Numbered from the stretch's first letter, positions 25,565-34,278 are shown. The stretch is DNA of 56,341 nt from Collinsella sp. (GCA_019419625.1 DXZO01000017.1:1-56341), one strand, 5' to 3'. A program made the numbers and translations. The notes: generated by a model not told the origin, from the sequence alone.

Positions 25565-26542
25565 CTACTTTGCGTCGTAGGCCTCGGTGTCCCACCAGTC
25601 GAGCTGGGCGATGTTGTCGCGGATGTGCTGGCAGCTCTTGTGGAAGCCCTCGAGCTCGTACTCGGAAAGGTCGAGTGTGTAGACCTCCTCGACGCCCTCG
25701 GCGCCGATCACGCACGGCAGGGACGTGAAGATGCCCTCCTCGCCATACTGGCCGGTCATGAGCGTGGAGGCGGAAAGCACGGCGTGCTCGTTGTGCAGCA
25801 CAGCGGCGCAGACGCGCGCGGCGGAGTTGGCGACGGCGTACTCGGTGCACTGTTTGCCCTGGTAGGTTACGTAGCCGCCCTTGCGCGCGAGCTCCTCGAC
25901 CTCCATGTGGTCAAAGGCGTACTTGTCGGGGTTCTCGGCCTGAAGCTCGTTGAGGCTCTTGCCGGCGATGGTCGCGGCCTTAAAGGCGGCCAGTTGGCTA
26001 AAGCCATGCTCGCCAATCATGTAGGCGTCGATGGACTTGGGGCTCACGCCGACCTTCTTGGAGATCTCGGTGCGCAGGCGGGCGGAGTCCAGGCCGCAGC
26101 CCGAGCCGATGATCTTCTTGGGATCGTAGCCGGTCAGGTGCCACAGCTCGGTGCACACGACGTCGCAGGGGTTGGAGATGCTCACGAAGATGCCGTCAAA
26201 GCCGGCGTCGACGATGCGCTTGGCAAAGGTGCGGGCGGCGTCGGTGGTAAAGAACAGCTCGCCGTCGCGGTTGCTGGCGGCCAGCGCGACCTTGCCGGCG
26301 GCGTTGACGATGACGTCGCAGCAGGCCAGCTCCTCGTAGTGGTCGTAGCAGTTGACGATCTTGGTGTTGTACGGGACAAACGAAAGGGAGTCGCGCAGGT
26401 CCTGGACCTCGGACGTCACCTTGGCCTCGTTGATATCGCATAGGTACAGCTCATCGGCAATGCCCTGCATGAGCAGGCTGTTGGCGACATGTGCTCCTAC
26501 GTGGCCCTGGCCGACCACCCCGATCTTACGCGTCTGGTACAT
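25565..26542 (-). CDS. L-lactate / L-2-hydroxyisocaproate dehydrogenase family enzyme
   Basis: A 325-aa NAD-dependent 2-hydroxyacid dehydrogenase. Rossmann loop GVVGQGHVGAHVAN, substrate Arg in LDSARLR, catalytic His in IGEHGFSQLAAF. The specificity loop (AAGKVALAASNRDGELFF) lacks the usual lactate dehydrogenase pattern and looks closer to L-2-hydroxyisocaproate dehydrogenase, so branched 2-oxo acids are possible substrates. ATG at 26542 follows GAAAGGATACATAT. An upstream open frame reaches 27976 but is antisense to metA and not coding. It may regenerate NAD during fermentation. Confidence 0.88.
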   Translation of the reverse strand: MYQTRKIGVVGQGHVGAHVANSLLMQGIADELYLCDINEAKVTSEVQDLRDSLSFVPYNTKIVNCYDHYEELACCDVIVNAAGKVALAASNRDGELFFTTDAARTFAKRIVDAGFDGIFVSISNPCDVVCTELWHLTGYDPKKIIGSGCGLDSARLRTEISKKVGVSPKSIDAYMIGEHGFSQLAAFKAATIAGKSLNELQAENPDKYAFDHMEVEELARKGGYVTYQGKQCTEYAVANSAARVCAAVLHNEHAVLSASTLMTGQYGEEGIFTSLPCVIGAEGVEEVYTLDLSEYELEGFHKSCQHIRDNIAQLDWWDTEAYDAK

Positions 26543-26752
26543 ATATGTATCCTTTCGGCCGAGTTTTTCGCGTCGAACCATTGTAGCGTCCTGTTGCCAC
26601 TTTGCTAGGCTAAAGCGCCACAGATTTTGGGACATGCCGTAATCTCTACTTTTGGAGTGATTTGGGCCGCTGACGGCATCGCTGGGCGATGTGCTCGCGC
26701 GGATGGGGCCGGTCGTTGTACCATAGCTGCAGCTGACTCGTAAGGAGCATCC

Positions 26753-27679
26753 ATGCCCATTCGCATCCCCGACGCCCTCCCTGCCGCCGCGCAGCTCGAG
26801 AGCGAGAACATCTTTGTCATGACCGAGTACCGCGCGCTGCACCAGGACATCCGTCCGCTGCGCGTGCTCATCCTCAACCTCATGCCCACCAAGATCGCCA
26901 CCGAGACGCAGATCATGCGCAAGCTCTCCAACACGCCGCTGCAGGTGGAGGTGGACCTGCTGCGCACCAAAACGCACGAGGCCACGCACGTGAGCGCCGG
27001 CCACCTGGAGACGTTCTACCGCACGTTCGACGACATCCGCGACATCCACTACGACGGCCTGATTATCACGGGCGCGCCCGTGGAGCAGATGCCGTTCGAG
27101 GAGGTCGACTACTGGCCCGAGCTCTGCCAGATCATGGATTGGTCCACCACGCACGTGCACTCTACGCTGCACATTTGTTGGGGCGCGCAGGCCGGTCTGT
27201 ACCATCATTACGGTATCCAGAAGTACGATCTGCCGGCAAAGGCGAGCGGCGTGTTCGAGCATTATCTGGTGAAGCCGCAAAGCCCGCTGGTCCGCGGCTT
27301 TGACGACCGTTTCTATGCCGTGCATTCGCGCAACACCGATGTGCGCCGCGAGGACGTGGAGGCCGAGCCGCAGCTTGAGGTCGTGGCCGTGTCCGACGAG
27401 GTGGGCCTGTACATCGTCAAGTCGACCGACAGCCGTCGCTTCTTTGTCTTTGGCCATCCCGAGTACGATACCGACACGCTGCGTCTGGAGTACGAGCGCG
27501 ACGTGAAGCGCGGCCTCAACCCTCAGGTGCCGGCGCATTACTTCCCGAACGACGACCCCACCGCCGAGCCGCGCAACGTCTGGCGCAGCCAGGCTCAGCT
27601 GCTCTACACCAACTGGCTCAACTACTACGTCTACCAGACCACGCCCTACGACCTGGCTCGCGCCGGCGAGGAGCACTAG
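26753..27679 (+). CDS. metA: Homoserine O-acetyltransferase, MetA type
   Basis: First committed enzyme of methionine synthesis from homoserine; 308 aa, usual MetA length. Catalytic Cys142 lies in HICWGAQAGLYHHYG, and the His/Glu pair in FGHPEYD. Residue 111 is Glu (GAPVEQMPFEEVDYW); in this family Glu111 goes with acetyl-CoA and Gly111 with succinyl-CoA, so the protein is probably an acetyltransferase despite the MetA name. The ATG follows TAAGGAGCATCC. It is divergent from the dehydrogenase. Confidence 0.94.
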   Translation: MPIRIPDALPAAAQLESENIFVMTEYRALHQDIRPLRVLILNLMPTKIATETQIMRKLSNTPLQVEVDLLRTKTHEATHVSAGHLETFYRTFDDIRDIHYDGLIITGAPVEQMPFEEVDYWPELCQIMDWSTTHVHSTLHICWGAQAGLYHHYGIQKYDLPAKASGVFEHYLVKPQSPLVRGFDDRFYAVHSRNTDVRREDVEAEPQLEVVAVSDEVGLYIVKSTDSRRFFVFGHPEYDTDTLRLEYERDVKRGLNPQVPAHYFPNDDPTAEPRNVWRSQAQLLYTNWLNYYVYQTTPYDLARAGEEH

Positions 27680-27728
27680 GCCGCTGTCGTGGCTGTGGCT
27701 GCGGCGGTTACCGTGGCCGCTACGCGAC

Positions 27729-27821
27729 GAGCGTGGATAATCGGACGCATGTTGAATGAGCGTGGATAATCTCCCACTTTTGGTCGAGGAACAGGCCCAA
27801 AGTGGGAGATTTTCCACGCTC
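27729..27821. repeat. Family C repeat, copy 2
   Basis: GAGCGTGGATAATCGGAC begins at 27729 and a second GAGCGTGG 29 bp later at 27758. The second opens a near-perfect 23-bp palindrome (27758-27780 with 27799-27821), followed by GATTTTTC. It could end metA transcription. The rest of 27822-28117 holds only the short direct repeat at 28028. Confidence 0.78.
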
Positions 27822-28027
27822 GATTTTTCTGCGGCTGTCGTAGGCGGCAGCACCACGCGTCGAGTGTTTACGGACAGCATCGCAAACTGGGTGGTTTCGA
27901 GCCACAGCATATTTTCTTTTAAGGAAATCGACGGCTTTTGAGGCATAAAGATGTGGAGACAGGGACCTCTGGACAACCGCTCTACCTGCAGATATAGAGC
28001 ATTGGCCTAAAACGTCCAAAACCGTCA

Positions 28028-28062
28028 AGCATTTGGTCAGCTGCTGGACAGCATTTGGTCAG
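28028..28062. repeat. 13-bp direct repeat before the AbiEi-like gene
   Basis: AGCATTTGGTCAG occurs at 28028-28040 and 28050-28062, two helical turns (22 bp) apart and 55 bp before the start codon. The geometry suggests an operator for the HTH protein encoded next. Confidence 0.5.
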
Positions 28063-28117
28063 ACTTCGCATGAAACCGTCTGGTACGTTGGCGCCGTTCC
28101 AAGAGTTTGGAGGCGAC

Positions 28118-29080
28118 ATGGCAAACATGACGGCGAATCAAAGACTTGCAGGTCACATTAAGGCATGCGAACAGCAGATGAGCTGCGTGTACGCGCGAAC
28201 TGCGGCGGAGGCAAAGCAGATTGAGCGACGGGTGGCGGCGGGAAGTCTAGAGGCGGTCATGCCAGGGCTGTATGCGCGTCCGGAATATTGGTCCGAACTC
28301 AAGTTTCGACAGCGTTATCTGCATCGGGTGCGGGCCCTTGCGCAAAAGCATCCCGACTGGACGTTTTGCTCCTATACGGCGGCTGTTATCTATGGTCTTT
28401 CGGTTTCGCATGCCAATTTGACGCACATCCATATCGCCGCGATGCCGGCGCAATCGACGACGCCGGGCTCTCAGGTCGTTCGCCATCGTTATGCTTATCG
28501 AACGCGGGCCAGTCAAATGGATATTGCCGTGACCGATATCGATCAAACGATTACGGATTGCCTGGTCGACGCGTCGTTTGTCGAGGGGCTGATCATTGCG
28601 GACTCGGCGCTCCATGAGCAGCTTTTGTCGAAGGAGCACCTTGTTGAGGCAGTCAACAAGCTTGGTTTGAATCGTCGCGGTGTTGTGACGGCGCGCAGGG
28701 TTGCGCGGTGTGCCGACGGCTTGTCGGAAAGCGGCGGCGAGTCCAAGGCGCGTGCGCTGATGATCGAGCGCGGCTGGCAGGTTCCGGAGCTGCAAGTTGA
28801 GCTGTTCGACCCGGTTGAGCCGGGAAAGCCGTATCGCGTTGACTATCTGTGGCGCGTGGGTGACCGGTTGATTATTGGGGAGTTCGACGGATTCGTTAAA
28901 AGCGAGAAGGCGGCGGAGGAGGGCAAGCTCGCAAAGGCGCAATTTGACGAGCGCCAGCGCGAGTCGAGGCTTTCGATGCTCGATAACTGTAAGATTGTGC
29001 GCTTGTGCTGGGATGATCTAAGGGACCCGACAAAGCTCGATCGCAAGCTCAAAGTTGCCGGCGTGCCGCGTGCATGTTGA
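28118..29080 (+). CDS. AbiEi-like antitoxin domain protein with C-terminal nuclease-like domain
   Basis: A 320-aa protein. The N terminus (1-120: VYARTAAEAKQIERRVAAGSLEAVMPGLYARPEYW; WTFCSYTAAVIYGLS) resembles the winged-helix and core of AbiEi-type antitoxins. The C-terminal third resembles DUF559/Vsr-like nuclease folds: E208 in GGESKAR, D242 in YRVDYLW, E255/D257 in GEFDG and K261, a plausible D-EXD-K site. No AbiEii toxin gene is adjacent. ATG 28118 follows TTGGAGGCGAC. Family C repeats flank it on both sides. Nuclease activity is inferred. Confidence 0.75.
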   Translation: MANMTANQRLAGHIKACEQQMSCVYARTAAEAKQIERRVAAGSLEAVMPGLYARPEYWSELKFRQRYLHRVRALAQKHPDWTFCSYTAAVIYGLSVSHANLTHIHIAAMPAQSTTPGSQVVRHRYAYRTRASQMDIAVTDIDQTITDCLVDASFVEGLIIADSALHEQLLSKEHLVEAVNKLGLNRRGVVTARRVARCADGLSESGGESKARALMIERGWQVPELQVELFDPVEPGKPYRVDYLWRVGDRLIIGEFDGFVKSEKAAEEGKLAKAQFDERQRESRLSMLDNCKIVRLCWDDLRDPTKLDRKLKVAGVPRAC

Positions 29081-29106
29081 GGCGGTTGCGGGGCGTTAAG
29101 CTGCAC

Positions 29107-29275
29107 GAGCGTGGATAATCGGACACACGAGCGCGGAAATCTGGACGCGCGTTGATTGAGCGTGGATTTTCAGACATACGAGCGTGGATTATCGGACGTT
29201 TGAATAATGAGCGTGGATAATCTCCCGTTTTTTGCCCCCGAACAGTCCCAAAGTGGGAGTTTTTCCACGCTTATC
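29107..29275. repeat. Family C array, copy 3
   Basis: Five GAGCGTGG-type units start at 29107, 29129, 29158, 29180 and 29209, a spacing of 22, 29, 22 and 29 bp. Units continue as ATAATCGGACACAC or ATTATCGGACGTTTGAATAAT. The last unit opens a palindrome (GAGCGTGGATAATCTCCC ... GGGAGTTTTTCCACGCTT) ending near 29275. This fills the gap between the AbiEi-like and cyclo-ligase genes. Confidence 0.8.
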
Positions 29276-29298
29276 TTGCGGGTGCGATACAACGACAT

Positions 29299-29895
29299 TT
29301 AGGCGCTGACGATGTTGGGCAGCGGCAGGTCGTGGACGTCGGTGGGGACGTGGTCGATGCGCTGTTCGTCAAAGGCGATGCCGACGATTTGACATGCGGG
29401 CGAGAGCATGGACAGGTAACGGTCGTAGCAGCCGCCGCCGTAGCCCAGGCGCGCGCCGGTTTGGTCGAAGGCCACGAGCGGCACAACAATCATGTCGAGT
29501 GCTTCGGCAGGCACGATGGGGAAGCGGTTGCTGCCGATGTCCGCGGCAGCGAAGGTTCGCGTGGGATGAGTGATAAACGGAGCCGCGGACGCATCGTCGG
29601 CGGCAACTGCCCGCATGCACATACGCTGGCCACAAGCTGCGGCTTCGGCTGCCGAGAGCATGCACGGATAGGCTGCGCGCCAGCCGCGCGCGGCGGCCGC
29701 AGCGGCAAACGCGGCAGGGTCTGCCTCGGAACCCATCGCGGCATAGACGGCAACGGTGCGCGGCGCCGCGGCATCCAAGCGGCCCAGCAGCTCAACCAGC
29801 CGCGTGCAAATGACAGCAGACTTTGCCTTCCGAACATCCAAATCAATCGCATCGCGCCGAGCAATTACCGTCCGCCGCAACTCAGCCTTATCCAT
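29299..29895 (-). CDS. 5-formyltetrahydrofolate cyclo-ligase
   Basis: Converts 5-formyl-THF to 5,10-methenyl-THF using ATP; 198 aa, normal length. Basic N-terminal RRTVIARRDAIDLDVRKAKS, middle FPIVPAEALDMIVVPLVAFDQTGARLGYGGGCYDRYL (phosphate/ATP region) and the closing VGIAFDEQRIDHVPTDVHDLPLP are family hallmarks. Start at ATG 29895 after GAGGGGGCTAGG; a start further upstream would fall inside the family A repeat that forms its leader. Confidence 0.93.
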   Translation of the reverse strand: MDKAELRRTVIARRDAIDLDVRKAKSAVICTRLVELLGRLDAAAPRTVAVYAAMGSEADPAAFAAAAAARGWRAAYPCMLSAAEAAACGQRMCMRAVAADDASAAPFITHPTRTFAAADIGSNRFPIVPAEALDMIVVPLVAFDQTGARLGYGGGCYDRYLSMLSPACQIVGIAFDEQRIDHVPTDVHDLPLPNIVSA

Positions 29896-29911
29896 CCTAG
29901 CCCCCTCCCCC

Positions 29912-29958
29912 AAACCTACCAAAAAGGGACAGGTTTATTTTGGCAGGTTTTATCTGGG
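29912..29958 (-). repeat. Family A repeat, copy 5
   Basis: Reverse-orientation copy. Read on the minus strand it runs CCAGATAAAACCTGCCAAAA ... TTTTTGGTAGGTTT and meets the cyclo-ligase ribosome binding site, the same arrangement as at the HAD gene. Confidence 0.78.
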
Positions 29959-29967
29959 CAAATGTCG

Positions 29968-30007
29968 AAACCACCACAAAGGTGCCTGTCCCCTTTGTGG
30001 TGGTTTT
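29968..30007. terminator. Terminator between peptidase and cyclo-ligase genes
   Basis: AAACCACCACAAAGG pairs perfectly with CCTTTGTGGTGGTTT, plus an extra T. Placed ten bases from the family A copy, on its CCAGAT side. Confidence 0.7.
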
Positions 30008-30018
30008 GCTTGCTGTGG

Positions 30019-33000
30019 CTAGCCCAGCAGGTCGACTACGTTGAAGTTGGCGTTGCTCTTGGCGATGACGTCGCGGCCGCCAAAGACGCAGGTGGGCGAC
30101 GCGGCTGCGATGCGCGTCACATCGGCGCCGAGCGAGCGCAGCTCACCGGGCGTGGCGGCGAGCATCTGGGCGCGACGCTCCTCGCGCGCGTGCGGATCGA
30201 GCCCAGCCAGGTAGGTCGTGTTGCGGCGCTTGGTGAGCGCGTACGGCTTTACCGGTGCGTCCATGCCGCTCACGCAGCTTACGATAAAGCCCTCAAAGGC
30301 GGCCTCGTCGGGCTCAAAGCTGCCGAGCCATGCACCTGCGCGTTCCACACGCTCAATCGAGGGGTCGATTGCCGGGTCGCGATAGGTGTAGAAAGCCGTC
30401 TGGCGCTCGCCGGCAGCGCGGAATCCGCAGCCGTACGCACCGCCCTTCACGCGGATCTCGTTCCACAGGTAGTCGTAGGAGAGCGCGTTGGCAGCCACGG
30501 CCCAGGCTCCCGTCACGTCAATGCCCAGACGGCGCGGGTCGCACGCGCTTGCCGCAAAGCAAATGTCGCTGGGGATGACAAAGGCCTCGTGACGGTCGCG
30601 CGGCGTCGGCACCACGAGCGCGTCGCGGCCGGCATCGGCGCCGTCGCCAGCGCCCAGTCCCAGGTCGCCCGCGGCATCCCAGTACGCGTCAAAGTCCTCG
30701 TCGCTGCCGGTAAAGCTCGCCAGGCAGCCATCGGCCACAAAGATGCGCTCCGCCAGCTCGGCAAGCTTGGCGCGCAGGCCGTCCAGTCGCTCGTCAAAGT
30801 GGTCGAGCAGATCGCGCAGGAACAGGTAGAAGTCCACGCCCGAAAGCTGCTCGCGCACCACGGCCGAAGGCGAGCTGTAACTCATCGCGCGACCCAGCGC
30901 CGCCGAGTGACCGTTGTTGATAAAGCCCTGCTCAAGCCCAATGCGAATCTGCGTGAGCACGTCGCGAACGCGGTCGGCGTCGGCATCGAGCAAAAGCGTG
31001 CTCGACCACACCTCGCGCGGTAGGCTCGCCAGCGCGTCGATCTTTTCGGACAGGGCGCCGGCGCTCACCAGCAGGTAGGGACGTACGCCGTCTACGTCGG
31101 GCTGGGTCATGACCTCGGTCGTAAAGCTCAAAAAGCCCAGCTTGCCGGCGAGCAGGTTGTCAAGTTCCTCGGCCGAGTGCTCGCTCGTGGGCAGCTGTTT
31201 GAGCAGGCGGCAGAGCAGTGTCACATAGGGTAGGTCCTCAAACGCGACGCAGCTCAGGTCGAAGTACTGCATGGCGTAGGCCAGGCGGTTGGTGGGGATG
31301 TTGTGGGTGAGGCACGGGATGGGCGCGGTCGTGTCCACAACGAGCGGCGGCTCGGGGCGCGCTTCGCCAATGTCGGACACGCGCAGGCGCGGCAGCGTGG
31401 CCTTGGCCTCGGGCGTGTCCTCGGCCTCCTGCGCGGCACGCAGCGCGGCCGTGCGCTCGACCACGTCGGCCAGCTCGGCATCGGTCATGGCATCGCGCTT
31501 GGCTGCCAGCTCGGCGGCCTCGGCACCCTCCGAACCCTCGGCGGCGTCCACCGGCACCAGCTCGACCAGCGCCATATGGTCGTTCTGCAGCACCAGCTCG
31601 CGCAGCAGGTCCTCAAAATAGCTGCCGTCCAGCTCGCTACGCAGCTCCTCGTACACCGGGCCGTACTTGAGCGCCAGCGTCGCGGCGTCGTCATCGTAGA
31701 GCCAGGTGCTCAGCGCGTCGCACGCAATGGCCACGCCGTCGGCAATGCCGTAGTCGCGCTGGCGCAGGTCGTACTCGTTGCTGCTGATGATGGCTTCCAG
31801 GCGCTCGCGCGGAACGCCGTGTTCGCACAGGTCACGGCAGGCGTCCTGGAACACGCGGCGCAGCTCGCGCGCCACGCCGGGCTGCGCGTTTTGCAGCATG
31901 ATGAGCTCGTAGGGCTGCAGGCTCTCGGCCGCGGTGTAGCTCACCACGTTGCCGCCCAGGTCGGCGGCCAGAATGGCCTTCTTAACCGGCGCTTCGTTGG
32001 AGCCCAGCAGCGCCTCGAACAGGATGTCCGCCGCAATCGTGCGCTTGCGGTCGAGCGCGGACCCCAGCACAAGGCCCAGGCCCACCAAGGCATTCTCGGG
32101 CGTGGTGGCCATCTCGACGCGCTTGTACTCGCAGGTCACGGGCGCCTGCACGTCCAGCGGATTGGGCGCCAGCGCGGACGGGTCCTCGCCGGCGGTGACG
32201 GCGGCGTCCATGCGGCGGCTCGCGGCACTCGGCTGCGACAGATAGCGTTCGTCCAAAAAGGCCAGCGCGCGGTCCACGTCCAGGTCGCCATAGAGCGTGA
32301 TGTAGGAGTTGGAGGGGTTGTAGTGGCGCGCATGCGTGTCCAGGAACTGCTCGTAGGTGAGCGCGGGAATCGCGCGCGGGTCGCCGCCGCTTTCGTGCGC
32401 ATAGGCGGTGTCGGGATAGAGCGCGGCGTTGACGGCGTCGTCCAGCACGCTCATGGGGTCGGACAGCGCGCCCTTCATCTCGTTGAACACCACGCCGTTA
32501 TAGCGCAGCGTGCCCTCGCGCAGGCTCGCGGAGCTGTCGCTGCCCTCGATCTCGACGCTCTCCGGCAGGTCCAGCTCGTAGTGCCAGCCCTCCTGCTCAA
32601 AAATGGTGGGCTTGGTATAGATGGCCGGGTTGAACACCGCGTCCAGATACACGTCCATCAGGTTGTACAGATCCTGCTCGTTGGTGGTGGCGACAGGGTA
32701 GATGGTCTTGTCGGGGTAGGTCATGGCGTTGAGGAACGTCTGCATGGAGCTCTTGATCAGGTCGACAAACGGCTCCTTGACGGGGAACTTGGCCGACCCG
32801 CACAGCACCGAGTGCTCAAGAATATGGAACACGCCGGTAGAATCGGCCGGCGGCGTCTTAAAGCCAATGGCAAAGGCCTTGTTCTCGTCGTCGCACGCCA
32901 GGTACAGCAGGCGCGCGCCCGATGCGGCGTGGCGCAGCACGTAGGCGTCCGAGTCGAGCTCGGGCACGGTCTCGCAGCGCTCGACGGCAAAGCCGTGGCA

Positions 33001-33063
33001 GGTGGTGCCGGGCACCAGCAGTGCGGCGGCAGCGGCGCGCGGGTCGGTTGAGGTGGTGGGCAT
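30019..33063 (-). CDS. M16C insulinase-family zinc peptidase (presequence protease-like)
   Basis: A 1014-aa peptidase with the inverted zinc motif HXXEH (H80-I-L-E-H84) in GVFHILEHSVLCGS, followed by FPVKEPFVDLIKSSMQTFLNAMTYPDKT. Four repeats of the M16 fold are expected at this length; the C-terminal half (VKGGAYGCGFRA) matches the M16C chamber. There is no signal peptide, so it is probably cytoplasmic and degrades small peptides. The ATG at 33063 follows AAAGGAGACTGCAT; upstream in-frame sequence is repeat DNA. Confidence 0.92.
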   Translation of the reverse strand: MPTTSTDPRAAAAALLVPGTTCHGFAVERCETVPELDSDAYVLRHAASGARLLYLACDDENKAFAIGFKTPPADSTGVFHILEHSVLCGSAKFPVKEPFVDLIKSSMQTFLNAMTYPDKTIYPVATTNEQDLYNLMDVYLDAVFNPAIYTKPTIFEQEGWHYELDLPESVEIEGSDSSASLREGTLRYNGVVFNEMKGALSDPMSVLDDAVNAALYPDTAYAHESGGDPRAIPALTYEQFLDTHARHYNPSNSYITLYGDLDVDRALAFLDERYLSQPSAASRRMDAAVTAGEDPSALAPNPLDVQAPVTCEYKRVEMATTPENALVGLGLVLGSALDRKRTIAADILFEALLGSNEAPVKKAILAADLGGNVVSYTAAESLQPYELIMLQNAQPGVARELRRVFQDACRDLCEHGVPRERLEAIISSNEYDLRQRDYGIADGVAIACDALSTWLYDDDAATLALKYGPVYEELRSELDGSYFEDLLRELVLQNDHMALVELVPVDAAEGSEGAEAAELAAKRDAMTDAELADVVERTAALRAAQEAEDTPEAKATLPRLRVSDIGEARPEPPLVVDTTAPIPCLTHNIPTNRLAYAMQYFDLSCVAFEDLPYVTLLCRLLKQLPTSEHSAEELDNLLAGKLGFLSFTTEVMTQPDVDGVRPYLLVSAGALSEKIDALASLPREVWSSTLLLDADADRVRDVLTQIRIGLEQGFINNGHSAALGRAMSYSSPSAVVREQLSGVDFYLFLRDLLDHFDERLDGLRAKLAELAERIFVADGCLASFTGSDEDFDAYWDAAGDLGLGAGDGADAGRDALVVPTPRDRHEAFVIPSDICFAASACDPRRLGIDVTGAWAVAANALSYDYLWNEIRVKGGAYGCGFRAAGERQTAFYTYRDPAIDPSIERVERAGAWLGSFEPDEAAFEGFIVSCVSGMDAPVKPYALTKRRNTTYLAGLDPHAREERRAQMLAATPGELRSLGADVTRIAAASPTCVFGGRDVIAKSNANFNVVDLLG

Positions 33064-33153
33064 ATGCAGTCTCCTTTGACGCCCCAGCGGGGGCGAATCG
33101 AGTCGAATCCTCGAGAGTATACCCATATGGGGCCCTCGACCAATCTGCCGGAT

Positions 33154-33297
33154 GAGCGTGGATTTTCGGACACACGAGCGTGGATTTCCGGACGCATGCC
33201 GAATGAGCGTGGATTTTCGGACGAAATCGGCCGTCAAAAGCCCAAAAACCGTCCAAATATCCACGCTCATTTTCCAACCGTCCAATGATCCACGCTC
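33154..33297. repeat. Family C array, copy 4
   Basis: GAGCGTGG at 33154, 33176 and 33205 (22 and 29 bp apart), then inverted CCACGCTC at 33261 and 33290 (29 bp apart). The array is thus a large inverted repeat around 33230. The following 33298-33573 is AT-rich and holds no credible gene, only very short open frames. Confidence 0.8.
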
Positions 33298-33573
33298 GTG
33301 CGTCAACTACGTGTCTCTCACCTCACATTCATTTCTACGACGAGGGATGACTGAGAGACAGACAGAAGATAAAAATCAATCGGCTTATCGGATGCATATA
33401 CCGCCATCAGATTGAAGCTGTATGCGGAAATGGATGGACTCTACACCGCTTACGCAAAATAACCCCTCGTTTGCTGAAACATTATAGGAAATGGCGTGGA
33501 GTGCTAAAAAGTTCTAATACAATATAAGTCATTTATCTATAAGCTGCTGATTCCTTGTAAAGGTATGGTTGAT

Positions 33574-34278
33574 ATGGTTGAGGCAAATAGCGTTATCCCC
33601 CTGTACAAACAGATTGTTCGTGCGCTTTCTGATTCAATCGCCAACGGCACGTACCGCCCGGGAGACAAGCTTCCGACCGAGGCGGAGCTTATCGAGCAAT
33701 TTGGCGTGAGCCGAATAACGGTTCGCTCCGCAATTAAAGAAATGGAAGATGCTGGGCTTGTTGAGAGGGCCCGCGGCAAGGGCACGTTCGTTTCGTCGGA
33801 CACGCAGATGTATGCCGCGGACGACCGTGAGAGCTTTACCCATTCGTGCCAGCTTGCGGGCAAACAGGCGTCTACCAGGGTTCTCGAAATGGGCTGGGAC
33901 TTCCCAAGTCTGCGAGACGCGAAGTTCCTGGGCGTAGACGATACCCAAAAGGTATTGCGTAGCCGTCGTCTGCGCCTTGTGGATGGCAAGCCCACGATGC
34001 TGGAAACCAATAGCTATTCCGCTGCGCTTTCTTTTTTGGAGCATGAGTCCCTCGATGATTCGCTGATGGCGGTACTCGATCGCCAGGGGATCAAGATGGG
34101 TCCCAACACGCGTACGCTCGAGGTCTGCTATGCGAGCGAGCTCGAGGCGGCATACCTTAACGTGGAGCTGGACTCTTCGCTGCTTCTGTTTGTCGATAGA
34201 CGTTATGCCTCAAGTGGCGAGCCGCTTTTCATCTCTCGTCAGGTGTACTGCACCGAGCGACTGAAGTTCTATTTGTAA
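33574..34278 (+). CDS. GntR family regulator with UTRA domain (4)
   Basis: A 234-aa HutC-type regulator: winged HTH at about 8-75 (LPTEAELIEQFGVSRITVRSAIKEM, ARGKGTFVS), UTRA domain at about 90-230. It starts the second PTS/SIS module and reads in the same direction. ATG 33565 is also in frame but only one base from AAAGG; 33574 gives a ten-base gap, so the start is uncertain by three codons. The upstream region is distinctly AT-rich compared with the rest of the window. Confidence 0.86.
   Translation: MVEANSVIPLYKQIVRALSDSIANGTYRPGDKLPTEAELIEQFGVSRITVRSAIKEMEDAGLVERARGKGTFVSSDTQMYAADDRESFTHSCQLAGKQASTRVLEMGWDFPSLRDAKFLGVDDTQKVLRSRRLRLVDGKPTMLETNSYSAALSFLEHESLDDSLMAVLDRQGIKMGPNTRTLEVCYASELEAAYLNVELDSSLLLFVDRRYASSGEPLFISRQVYCTERLKFYL

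Noticed and set aside
26543..27976. N-terminal extension of the dehydrogenase frame
   Set aside because: It lies antisense to metA, and a good ribosome binding site and family-typical N terminus occur at 26542.
29107..29275. CRISPR array
   Set aside because: Units are only 22 or 29 bp including the repeat, spacers are not unique and no cas gene is near.
33348..33416. Short peptide frame MTERQTEDKNQS...
   Set aside because: Only 22 codons in an AT-rich gap with no family match.
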